Assembly (NCBI GenBank): GCA_964017045.1
Contig: OZ024808.1
Span: 7,325,284 to 7,389,283 of the forward strand
DNA length: 64,000 nucleotides
Source: Omphiscola glabra
Lineage: Eukaryota; Mollusca; Gastropoda; Lymnaeidae
Direction of reading: 5' to 3'
A program made the translations under genes and the position numbers. Below are positions 1 through 13,200 of the stretch, one piece after another. Below the pieces are notes generated by a model, which saw only the letters and a program-made list of their open reading frames with translations, was not told the origin of the DNA and made no database searches. The number at the start of each line of letters is the position of its first letter. Within the stretch, counting starts at the first letter, position 1.

Positions 1-840
1 GTCATCTGTGTATTAGTGTATTCTTGTCATCTGTGTATTAGTGTATTCTTGTCATCTGTGTATTAGTGTATTCTTGTCCCTTTGTATTAGTGTATTCTTG
101 TCATCTGTTTATTCTTGTCATCTGTGTACTAGTGCATTCTTGTCATCTGTGTATTAGTGTATTTTTGTCCCTGTGTATTAGTGTATTCTTGTCATCTGTG
201 TATTAGTGTATTATTGTCATCTGTGTATTAGTGTATTCTTGTCCCTGTGTATTAGTGTATTCTTGTCATCTGTGTATTCTTGTCCCTGTGTATTCTTGTC
301 ATCTGTCTATTCTTGTCATCTGTGTATTAGTGTATTCTTGTCATCTGTGTATTAGTGTATTCTTGTCCCTGTGTATTAGTGTATTCTTGTCATCTGTGTA
401 TTCTTGTCCCTGGGTATTCTTGTCATCTGTGTATTAGTGTATTATTGTCATCTGTGTATTCTTGTCCCTGTGTATTCTTGTCCCTGTGTATTCTTGTCCT
501 CTGTGTATTCTTGTCATCTGTGTATTCTTGTCATCTGTGTATTAGTGTATTCTTGTCATCTGTGTATTCTTGTCATCTGTGTATTCTTTTCCCTGTGTAT
601 TCTTGTCATCTGTATATTCTTGTCATCTGTGTATTCTTGTCATCTGTATATTCTTGTCATCTGTGTATTAGTGTATTCTTGTCATCTGTGTATTCTTGTC
701 ATCTGTGTATTCTTGTCCCTGTGTATTCTTGTCATCTGTGTATTCTTGTCCCTGTGTATTCTTGTCATCTGTGTATTCTTGTCCCTGTGTATTCTTGTCC
801 CTGTGTATTCTTGACATCTGTATATTGTCTTGTCATTCAT
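1..840. repeat. Minisatellite in Vav intron (TGTATTCTTGTCATC family)
   Basis: Tandem copies of a 15-bp core TGTATTCTTGTCATC or TGTATTCTTGTCCC, often extended by TGTGTATTAG to about 24-25 bp. It begins before the window edge. Long open frames here are only repeat translations. Confidence 0.95.
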
Positions 841-962
841 TGTTTTCCTATATAATTTTCCTTTGTTGTCCCAGGGGCAATGTTATTTTGTATTTTACTT
901 TCATAAATGAATTATTGGAACTAAATATTTATAAAACTCCCATATATACACATTATTTTTAC

Positions 963-1096
963 TGCTGACAAGACATCACCATCTGACTAGATTGACAAGA
1001 CATAACTGACTAGATTGACAAGACATAACTGCCTAGATTGACAAGACAACACCATCTGACTTGATTGACAAGACAACACTGTCTGACTAGATTGGC
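963..1096. repeat. Short tandem repeat upstream of the PH exon
   Basis: About five copies of a 25-29 bp unit with core TAGATTGACAAGACATAACTG, ending 157 bp before the PH exon. Confidence 0.85.
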
Positions 1097-1252
1097 ATCA
1101 TCAAGTGACTAATAACTGAGTTACGTGTCAGTCCCAACAAGAGTTATCCAACATTACAGTCCGACGTGAGTTGTTGTCCCTTGTAGTGAAGTTAACCTCC
1201 CCTATGACAGTCTAAAAATGTCTGGTAATTGTTGGTTGTCTCCTCCTTACAG

Positions 1253-4200
1253 TGGAACTTTCCATTCATCATGGTCAAACAAGATAGGATGAATGCCTAC
1301 ACATTCTACGCCAAAACGGCTGAGCAGAGGGACAAATGGAAGGAAGCAGTCACTCTAGCACTGTGAGTTGCTGGTTCATTTGTACCAATAATGTAAATGT
1401 ATGCTCTCAGTTTTCTGTTATGAACAAAAAAAGTCAGGAGACGAGATCCAAGAAATATTTATGTCTATTTATATCCCATTAAAAAACCCAAAGACACCAC
1501 ATGACTGTACATAAGGGGGTGTTCAACCTGTGGGTCGCGACCCCTTTGGGTGTCGAACGACCATTTCACAGGGGTCGCCTAAAACCATCGGGAAAACACA
1601 TATACAGTTATGTAGTAGCAACGAAAATAATTGTGTGGTTGGGGATCGTCACAACATTGGGAACTGTTATAAAGGGTTGAGAACCACTGCTGTAAATGAT
1701 AACTTCCATTAAGTGTTTGATGGGGTGAGGGGAGAGTTATGATCAACGTGTTATGAACAACGTGTGTTGTTTTTCTATAGCAGGGTATAACAGAGTACGC
1801 GTCTGACCTGAATGGCGGTTAGAATTGAAACTGTCCTACTGAGCCTACTGTAACCCTCGGATCACTTAAGCTTTCTCAATCATCTCACACACAACGAAAG
1901 TGTTCCACAAAGTGTTGCAAGGGAAAAGTTAGTGTCCCGTTTAGGTGTACTGCAGCTCTGTGCACAAAACAAAACACTGTTTTCACAGAACTACGATGTA
2001 TTTGATTGTATATGTTAAGAAATTATTCAACGTCTCTTTGACTTTGGGCCTCTTTCCAGAGACAACAGTAATCCAGCAGCTGGCAGAAATTACATCATGA
2101 CAACTTTTGACACGCCCAGAGAGTGTGATGTGTGCGGCAAGCTGCTCAGGTAGGCTGTTCAGAGTGTGGTGTGTGTGGCAATCTGCTCAGGTAGGCTGTG
2201 TAGTGAGTGCGTGCCCAGAGAGTGTGATGTGTGTGTGGCAACCTGCTCAGGTAGGCTGTGTAGAGAGTGTGGTGTGTGTGGCAAGCTGCTCAGGTAGGCT
2301 GTGTAGTGAGTGCGTGCCCAGAGAGTGTGGTGTGTGTGGCAACCTGCTCAGGTAGGCTGTGTAGTGAGTGCATGCCCAGAGAGTGTGGTGTGTGCGGCAA
2401 CCTGCTCAGGTAGGCTGTGTAGTGAGTGCGTGCCCAGAGAGTGTGGTGTGTGTGGCAACCTGCTCAGGTAGGCTGTGTAGTGAGTGCGTGCCCAGAGAGT
2501 GTGATGTGTGGGGCAACCTGCTCAGGTAGGCTGTGTAGTGAGTGCGTGCCCAGAGAGTGTGGTGTGTGTGGCAACCTGCTCAGGTAGGCTGTGTAGTGAG
2601 TGCGTGCCCAGAGAGTGTGATGTGTGTGGCAAGATTTGTTTGTGTATGTTGCACCACTCTGTGAAGTACACAATTCCAGGTTATCAAAGTTAAATTCACT
2701 TGTTGCTCCCTGTAGGATGACATCATCATTGCCTAGATAAAATTTGTATAGATTTTGACCCTACAAAATTTGTGGTGTTAGTGAAATCAGTTACAACATT
2801 TTATACTAATGCACGTCCTACATATCACATAGACATATCACATAGACATATCACATAGACATATCACATAGACATATCACATAGACATATCACATAGACA
2901 TATCACATAGACATATCACATAGACATATCACTTAGACATATCGCATAGACATATCGCATAAACATATCGCATAGACATATCACATAGACATATCACATA
3001 GACGCATTGAGTGAATATCTGTAACCAACTGGTTACATAATTCTATTTGAAATAATGGAGAACATTATCAACTTGTATTCACATAAATCTTCTTTTGTCT
3101 CACAGGGGTATCTTCTACCAGGGTTACATCTGTCAAGGTAAGTCTAACCTAAAGGTTCTGTTATAGGGTCTAAGTAGGTCTAACATAAAGCTTCTGTTAT
3201 AGGGTCAAGGTAGGTCTAACATAAAGGTTCTGTTTGAAAATAATGTTCTGCATATAGGTGGCTGAAGTTAAAGACTAGACGTTTTTAGCTTGTGTTGCAC
3301 TGCCGGGATTTGGTCAGTAAAAGATCACAATTGATGGACTGCGTTCAAGTGGTGTAAATGAGATATAAGAGCAGAGTATTATGCTGAACTTGAATGAATA
3401 GACAGGACAAAAGAGTGTGACGTTTCGGCTTAGAGCCTTCATCAGAAAACAAGACAAAAAAAAGTATAACAAGTATCAGATCACAGTAAAAAAAAACTTT
3501 AGAGGTTTTCTTTTTTTGTTGCCGGAAGTAGGATCACAGGGGATTTGGTAATAAAGTGTTAGTTTGTTGTACATAAACAACAAAAGAAATGGTTGAAAAA
3601 TCACTGTTGAAGGGTTCTCCAAAAAATTGGCTGTGTACCCAGGGCACATAGTGTTGCAGCAGAAAAGTCCTCGATGAATAATTCCAAGAGTTGACCCCAT
3701 TACCCCACAGCACATGTCAAGAAAGGCTTAACGTTTTGGTTTTTTACTCTAATAACATCATTTTTGAATTCGGTGATTAGGTTGTAAAAACCTTGTGCTG
3801 TTGAGTGAAGATTTCTTGTTTTGTTCCACAGATTCTAAGAAGGCTGTCCACAAGGAATGTATAGGAAAACCTTTTCATCCAACAATACGTAAGCCTTTAA
3901 GCACTCTGATCATTATGCTAAATTAGGCTATTTTTTTTCCCATCCAAGAGTTGATATCTCCCATCTTATGCCCTTGTCTCACTTAATCTAAAAATCAACC
4001 ATCTCTATTTAGACCAGTGGTTCTCAACCTTTCTAATGCCGCGACCCTTTAATACAGTTCCTAATGTTGTGGCAACCCCATGCCACAAAATTATTTTCAT
4101 TGCTACTTCATAACTGTAGAGTGTATGTGTGTTCCGATGGTCTTAGGTGACCCCTGGGAAAGGGTCGTTGGACCCCCAAAGGGGTCGGGGCCCACAGGTT

Positions 4201-7200
4201 GAGAACCGCTGATTTAGACCATCTTTTACGGCAGTTGACATGAAATTTGTCAGTGTTTATCACCTTTTTAATTCTACTTTCATTCCAACTGGCCATGTCC
4301 AACTGGCCATGTCCTAGAACAATGGTCTGCAATCTTCTTAGGATGAGGATGAGGAGCCATTTTATATTAAGCATGTCTGCTAAAAAAAAATAGATCTTGG
4401 CAGCCGCGGGATGGTGGGTGGATTGTTTTAAGGTATAATGGATATTTGAAAAATTCCAGAATTGAGGTTGTGTCTTTATCTCATCTAGCATTTTCATCTT
4501 TTAGAGAATTGGGGGATCCTTGATCAACCCATGGTCAAAATATGACATCAAAATATTTTGTACTACCTCCTGGGATAAATTTTAAAAGATTTCATTTTAG
4601 GAAACCGACCCAATGGCATGTCATTTTCAGCTATTATTCCAGTGACTTCCCGGCAAAAACCGATGTCACACTTGAATGTTTATGGCTATGACTGGGGATT
4701 CTTCTTTTCAATGCTTTTTGCTTGTCCCATGATAAAAGTGATTCTCTTCCGAAATTATCTTTTTACTACACTATTTAAGATTATATATATTATTATTATT
4801 ATTTGTTGTCTTATATAGCGTGGTACCCCAGCCTAGGGCTAGGCTCACCGCGCTGTACATAAAAATATTAAAAAAGAGACATAATCATGATATTAACATA
4901 AGATACATATATATAATAAAGAACAGATGTATAGAGACAAAACAAAATCTAATGCATATTCACCTCATCATATATCATAGATGAACTCATCAAGAAAATG
5001 GTATTGAATAATAATTGCGTCATTTTTTATTGTCTGTTTTTTTTCAGTAGTGGGAGACGATCTTAGGTTTTTCGAGAGAGTTTGATAGTTTGCTACTAGT
5101 TGATTAATTTGTTGACTTCTGTGGGCTTTAGAGATAACTTGCTAACAACCAGTTTGTCAAACAACTAATATAGACGAACCTTTGCAGTAGATTTAAGTTT
5201 TGCATTCTTTACAGGTCTTAAATTCTAGTTTCAAAGCTTTCATGGGATATATATATATATATATATATCCAAGCATGTGTACGGCAAATATTGAAGAAAG
5301 TTTGATTCAAATTTTTTTAAAAACAACACAAATTTAAATGTACAATTATGTACATGTTGTACACTATAATCTTGAGTCACGACCTGTCACAATACAGATA
5401 TTGTGACACATGACCAGTGTATAAGAACGTTGCCAGAGCCTCTGAGCTTGGGGAATCAGTGCAGTCACACAATATCTTACAGGTCTTGACAAGTGGTGGC
5501 AAACATAAAATTTTCAACCAAAAAAACAAAACAAGAAGATACTTAGTATCCTGAAATTTAGCATTCTGGGATCTCAGGGGATGGAGAATAGCCTAAATTC
5601 TGCCAGGATCAAGTTATCCTGAAATTTAGCATTCTGGGATCTCAGGGGATGGAGAATAGCCTAAATTCTGCCAGGATCCAGTTATCCCAAGAGAGACACC
5701 CTACTCATGACAATGTATAAACAAACTGATCCCATTATCCCAGGAGAGACACCCTAGTCATGACAATGTGTAAACAAACTGATCCCATTATCCCAGGAGA
5801 GACACCATACTCATGACAATGTATAAATAAAGTGGGTCAAATATATATTACGTGGATTTGCTTTTTATTGAATTCACCTCCTAGGCCAATATCTCTCAAA
5901 ATCTCTTTGTCCTTTTCTTTTATGCTTAGCCCCCAAGAGACCCCCAAGAAATGGTAAAGTGTCACCACTGCCAGGCAATGGTAAGTTTCCACTTTGATAG
6001 TAACATTTCAAACTTTTACATGACCCTTTCCGTAACAAATGCTAAAAAAAAACAATCTTAAGTTTACAATGTCATAAAAACAATCAGGTATGGATCAAAC
6101 AAATAAGACCAAAAGTTGTCTGACATAGACAAATATCAAACCATCAAAAGTTGTCTGACATAGATGAATATAGAACCATCAAAAGTTGTCTGACAGACAA
6201 ATATCGAACCATCAAAAGTTGTCTGACATAAACGAATATAGAACCATCAAAAGTTGTCCGACATAGATGAATTTAGAACCATCAAAAGTTGTCTGACATA
6301 GACAAATATCAAACCATCAAAAGTTGTCTGACATAGACGAATATAGAACTATCACAACCACATAATCCCTACCATTGGCCTGCTATTTGTATGGATCTAA
6401 CAAAGAGGGATATGAAACTCTCCCACCACCTAACTCCATCCCTGGGTCTGTAACTAATTGTATGTTGTCTTGCTTACAGTCCTTGTGTTAACTTAGAGAC
6501 CTAGCAGTCAATTATTTTCTCTTTAAGCAAAGCTTTTAGTTGTCCTACCATACGTGTTTGCATGTTTTAATTTTTTCAGCTCCAAACTCTAGTGTTATGA
6601 GACGGCCAAATAAAGGCAAGTAAAAATCCGTACCACATACCCATCTCATATTGGCTTGGAGGCAGCAGCTAGAAAAGCTTCGGTCATTTCACTTTTTTTT
6701 TATAAACAACCGACAGTTATGCTCATTAAAAAATACTTTCCCCTCCTTTCATCTGATTGTCTTACCTGTATTGACCTACGGATCATTTCTAATATGTTCT
6801 GTTGTCCTACCCTGACAATGAACTGATGTTTTTTCCTTTCATCTGTCCCATCATCTCACCCATATTGACCTTAAATCATAACTTACCTGCTCTGTCCACC
6901 TTCCCTTAGAATTACTATTATGGACACAATTTAATATCTAGCTCAGCAAAAGTAGCATACATGTTGCCTGCAGTGATATTCTGCTTGTAAAAAATGTTTG
7001 AATAATTTTAATTTAAATAATTTTTATATTATTAATACACTCTATTTTTTATAGTAACAATACACTCTATTTTTAAAACTCATTTCAGTGTTATGAATGA
7101 GATAATTTAAATAAAAAGTGTAATCCCCTCTCCCAACATTTAGTTTTTACATGCCAGGAGACAATCAGTTGCTAGCAAACATCTATAGCCAATGCAGAAC

Positions 7201-10200
7201 CAATAGTCTTCTCACATCTCTTGTGTTGGCCTACAGTTATGAAGTCAATGTAGAACCAATAGTCTTCTAACATCTCTTGTGTTGGCCTACAGTTATGAAG
7301 TCAATGTAGAACCAAATAGTCTTCTAACATTTCTTGTGTTGGCCTACAGTTATGAAGCCAATGTACTAGCAATAGTCTTCTAACATCTCTTGTGTTGGCC
7401 TACCTACAGTTATGAAGCCAATGTAGAACCAATAGTCTTCTAACATCTCTTGTGTTGGCCTACCTACAGTTATGAAGCCAATGTAGAACCAAATAGTCTT
7501 CTAACATCTCTTGTGTTGGCCTACCTACAGTTATGAAGTAAATGTACTAGCAATAGTCTTCTAACATCTCTTGTGTTGGCCTACAGTTATGAAGTAAATG
7601 GAGAACCAATAGTCTTCTAACATCTCTTGTGTTGGCTTACAGTTATGAAGCCAATGTAGAACCAATAGTCTTCTAACATCTCTTGTGTTGGCTTACAGTT
7701 ATGAAGCCAATGTACTAGCAATAGTCTTCTAACATTTCTTGTGTTGGCCTACAGTTATGAAGCCAATGTACTAGCAATAGTCTTCTAACATCTCTTGTGT
7801 TGGCCTACCTACAGTTATGAAGCCAATGTAGAACCAAATAGTCTTCTAACATCTCTTGTGTTGGCCTACCTACAGTTATGAAGCCAATGTAGAACCAAAT
7901 AGTCTTCTAACATCTCTTGTGTTGGCCTACCTACAGTTATGAAGTCAATGTAGAACCAAATAGTCTTCTAACATCTCTTGTGTTGGCCTACCTACAGTTA
8001 TGAAGTAAATGTACTAGCAATAGTCTTCTAACATCTCTTGTGTTGGCCTACAGTTATGAAGTAAATGGAGAACCAATAGTCTTCTAACATCTCTTGTGTT
8101 GGCCTACAGTTATGAAGCCAATGTAGAACCAATAGTCTTCTAACATCTCTTGTGTTGGCCTACAGTTATGAAGCCAATGTACTAGCAATAGTCTTCTAAC
8201 ATCTCTTGTGTTGGCCTACAGTTATGAAGTCAATGTAGAACCAATAGTCTTCTAACATCTCTTGTGTTGGCTTACAGTTATGAAGTCAATGTACTAGCAA
8301 TAGTCTTCTAACATCTCTTGTGTTGGCCTACAGTTATGAAGTCAATGTAGAACCAATAGTCTTCTAACATCTCTTGTGTTGGCCTACAGTTATGAAGCCA
8401 ATGTACTAGCAATAGTCTTCTAACATCTCTTGTGTTGGCCTACAGTTATGAAGCCAATGTAGAACCAATAGTCTTCTAACATCTCTTGTGTTGGCCTACA
8501 GTTATGAAGCCAATGTAGAACCAATAGTCTTCTAACATCTCTTGTGTTGGCCTACAGTTATGAAGTCAATGTACTAGCAATAGTCTTCTAACATCTCTTG
8601 TGTTGGCCTACAGTTATGAAGCCAATGTACTAGCAATAGTCTTCTAACATCTCTTGTGTTGGCCTACAGTTATGAAGCCAATGTAGAACCAATAGTCTTC
8701 TAACATCTCTTGTGTTGGCCTACAGTTATGAAGTCAAAGTACTAGCAATAGTCTTCTAACATCTCTTGTGTTGGCTTACAGTTATGAAGCCAATGTGGAA
8801 CCAATAGTCTTCTAACATTTCTTGTGTTGGCCTACAGTTATGAAGCCAATGTACTAGCAATAGTCTTCTAACATTTCTTGTGTTGGCCTACAGTTATGAA
8901 GCCAATGTACTAGCAATAGTCTTCTAACATCTCTTGTGTTGGCCTACAGTTATGAAGTCAATGTAGAACCAATAGTCTTCTAACATTTCTTGTGTTGGCC
9001 TACAGTTATGAAGCCAATGTACTAGCAATAGTCTTCTAACATCTCTTGTGTTGGCTTACAGTTATGAAGCCAATGTACTAGCAATAGTCTTCTAACATCT
9101 CTTGTGTTGGCCTACAGTTATGAAGTCAATGTACTAGCAATAGTCTTCTAACATCTCTTGTGTTGGCCTACCTACAGTTTTGAAGTAAATGGAGAACCAA
9201 TAGTCTTCTAACATCTCTTGTGTTGGCCTACAGTTATGAAGTCAATGTAGAACCAAATAGTCTTCTAACATATCTTGTGTTGGCTTACAGTTATGAAGCC
9301 AATGTAGAACCAATAGTCTTCTAACATCTCTTGTGTTGGCCTACCTACAGTTATGAAGTCAATGTAGAACCAATAGTCTTCTAACATCTCTTGTGTTGGC
9401 TTACAGTTATGAAGTCAATGTACTAGCAATAGTCTTCTAACATCTCTTGTGTTGGCCTACAGTTATGAAGTCAATGTAGAACCAATAGTCTTCTAACATC
9501 TCTTGTGTTGGCTTACAGTTATGAAGTCAATGTACTAGCAATAGTCTTCTAACATCTCTTGTGTTGGCCTACAGTTATGAAGCGAATGTAGAACCAATAG
9601 TCTTCTAACATTTCTTGTGTTGGCCTACAGTTATGAAGCCAATGTACTAGCAATAGTCTTCTAACATCTCTTGTGTTGGCCTACAGTTATGAAGCCAATG
9701 TAGAACCAATAGTCTTCTAACATTTCTTGTGTTGGCCTACAGTTATGAAGTCAATGTACTAGCAATAGTCTTCTAACATCTCTTGTGTTGGCCTACCTAC
9801 AGTTATGAAGTCAATGTACTAGCAATAGTCTTCTAACATCTCTTGTGTTGGCCTACAGTTATGAAGCCAATGTACTAGCAATAGTCTTCTAACATCTCTT
9901 GTGTTGGCCTACAGTTATGAAGTCAATGCAGAACCAATAGTCTTCTAACATCTCTTGTGTTGGCCTACAGTTATGAAGCCAATGTAGAACCAATAGTCTT
10001 CTAACATCTCTTGTGTTGGCCTACAGTTATGAAGCCAATGTAGAACCAATAGTCTTCTAACATCTCTTGTGTTGGCCTACAGTTATGAAGTGAAATGTAC
10101 TAGCAATAGTCTTCTAACATCTCTTGTGTTGGATTACAGTTATGAAGCCAATGTAGAACCAATAGTCTTCTAACATTTCTTGTGTTGGCCTACAGTTATG

Positions 10201-13200
10201 AAGCCAATGTACTAGCAATAGTCTTCTAACATCTCTTGTGTTGGCCTACAGTTATGAAGTCAATGTAGAACCAATAGTCATCTAACATCTCTTGTGTTGG
10301 CCTACAGTTATGAAGTCAATGCAGAACCAATAGTCTTCTAACATCTCTTGTGTTGGCCTACAGTTATGAAGCCAATGTAGAACCAATAGTCTTCTAACAT
10401 CTCTTGTGTTGGCCTACAGTTATGAAGTCAATGTACTAGCAATAGTCTTCTAACATCTCTTGTGTTGGCCTACAGTTATGAAGCCAATGTACTAGCAATA
10501 GTCTTCTAACATCTCTTGTGTTGGCCTACAGTTATGAAGCCAATGTAGAACCAATAGTCTTCTAACATCTCTTGTGTTGGCCTACAGTTATGAAGTCAAA
10601 GTACTAGCAATAGTCTTCTAACATCTCTTGTGTTGGCTTACAGTTATGAAGCCAATGTGGAACCAATAGTCTTCTAACATTTCTTGTGTTGGCCTACAGT
10701 TATGAAGCCAATGTACTAGCAATAGTCTTCTAACATTTCTTGTGTTGGCCTACAGTTATGAAGCCAATGTACTAGCAATAGTCTTCTAACATCTCTTGTG
10801 TTGGCCTACAGTTATGAAGTCAATGTAGAACCAATAGTCTTCTAACATTTCTTGTGTTGGCCTACAGTTATGAAGCCAATGTACTAGCAATAGTCTTCTA
10901 ACATCTCTTGTGTTGGCTTACAGTTATGAAGCCAATGTACTAGCAATAGTCTTCTAACATCTCTTGTGTTGGCCTACAGTTATGAAGTCAATGTACTAGC
11001 AATAGTCTTCTAACATCTCTTGTGTTGGCCTACCTACAGTTTTGAAGTAAATGGAGAACCAATAGTCTTCTAACATCTCTTGTGTTGGCCTACAGTTATG
11101 AAGTCAATGTAGAACCAAATAGTCTTCTAACATATCTTGTGTTGGCTTACAGTTATGAAGCCAATGTAGAACCAATAGTCTTCTAACATCTCTTGTGTTG
11201 GCCTACCTACAGTTATGAAGTCAATGTAGAACCAATAGTCTTCTAACATCTCTTGTGTTGGCTTACAGTTATGAAGTCAATGTACTAGCAATAGTCTTCT
11301 AACATCTCTTGTGTTGGCCTACAGTTATGAAGTCAATGTAGAACCAATAGTCTTCTAACATCTCTTGTGTTGGCTTACAGTTATGAAGTCAATGTACTAG
11401 CAATAGTCTTCTAACATCTCTTGTGTTGGCCTACAGTTATGAAGCCAATGTAGAACCAATAGTCTTCTAACATTTCTTGTGTTGGCCTACAGTTATGAAG
11501 CCAATGTACTAGCAATAGTCTTCTAACATCTCTTGTGTTGGCCTACAGTTATGAAGCCAATGTAGAACCAATAGTCTTCTAACATTTCTTGTGTTGGCCT
11601 ATAGTTATGAAGTCAATGTACTAGCAATAGTCTTCTAACATCTCTTGTGTTGGCCTACCTACAGTTATGAAGTCAATGTACTAGCAATAGTCTTCTAACA
11701 TCTCTTGTGTTGGCCTACAGTTATGAAGCCAATGTACTAGCAATAGTCTTCTAACATCTCTTGTGTTGGCCTACAGTTATGAAGTCAATGCAGAACCAAT
11801 AGTCTTCTAACATCTCTTGTGTTGGCCTACAGTTATGAAGCCAATGTAGAACCAATAGTCTTCTAACATCTCTTGTGTTGGCCTACAGTTATGAAGCCAA
11901 TGTAGAACCAATAGTCTTCTAACATCTCTTGTGTTGGCCTACAGTTATGAAGTCAATGTACTAGCAATAGTCTTCTAACATCTCTTGTGTTGGATTACAG
12001 TTATGAAGCCAATGTAGAACCAATAGTCTTCTAACATTTCTTGTGTTGGCCTACAGTTATGAAGCCAATGTACTAGCAATAGTCTTCTAACATCTCTTGT
12101 GTTGGCCTACAGTTATGAAGTCAATGTAGAACCAATAGTCATCTAACATCTCTTGTGTTGGCCTACAGTTATGAAGTCAATGCAGAACCAATAGTCTTCT
12201 AACATCTCTTGTGTTGGCCTACAGTTATGAAGCCAATGTAGAACCAATAGTCTTCTAACATCTCTTGTGTTGGCCTACAGTTATGAAGTCAATGTACTAG
12301 CAATAGTCTTCTAACATCTCTTGTGTTGGCTTACAGTTATGAAGTCAATGTAGAACCAATAGTCTTCTAACATTTCTTGTGTTGGCCTACAGTTATGAAG
12401 CCAATGTACTAGCAATAGTCTTCTAACATCTCTTGTGTTGGCCTACAGTTATGAAGTCAATGTAGAACCAATAGTCTTCTAACATCTCTTGTGTTGGCCT
12501 ACAGTTATGAAGTCAATGTAGAACCAATAGTCTTCTAACATCTCTTGTGTTGGCCTACCTACAGTTTTGAAGTAAATGGAGAACCAATAGTCTTCTAACA
12601 TCTCTTGTGTTGGCCTACAGTTATGAAGTCAATGTACTAGCAATAGTCTTCTAACATCTCTTGTGTTGGCCTACAGTTATGAAGTCAATGTAGAACCAAT
12701 AGTCTTCTAACATCTCTTGTGTTGGCCTACCTACAGTTTTGAAGTAAATGGAGAACCAATAGTCTTCTAACATATCTTGTGTTGGCTTACAGTTATGAAG
12801 TCAATGTACTAGCAATAGTCTTCTAACATCTCTTGTGTTGGCTTACAGTTATGAAGTCAATGTACTAGCAATAGTCTTCTAACATCTCTTGTGTTGGCCT
12901 ACCTACAGTTTTGAAGTAAATGGAGAACCAATAGTCTTCTAACATCTCTTTTGTTGGCCTACAGTTATGAAGTCAATGTACTAGCAATAGTCTTCTAACA
13001 TCTCTTGTGTTGGCCTACAGTTATGAAGTCAATGTACTAGCAATAGTCTTCTAACATCTCTTGTGTTGGCCTACAGTTATGAAGCCAATGTACTAGCAAT
13101 AGTCTTCTAACATCTCTTGTGTTGGCCTACAGTTATGAAGCCAATGTAGAACCAATAGTCTTCTAACATCTCTTGTGTTGGCCTACAGTTATGAAGTCAA

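Noticed and set aside
231..968. Overlapping long open frames
   Set aside because: They are translations of one minisatellite in several frames; no gene signals.
4108..4497. 129-codon minus-strand frame
   Set aside because: It overlaps the SPIN-like element and shows no family resemblance.
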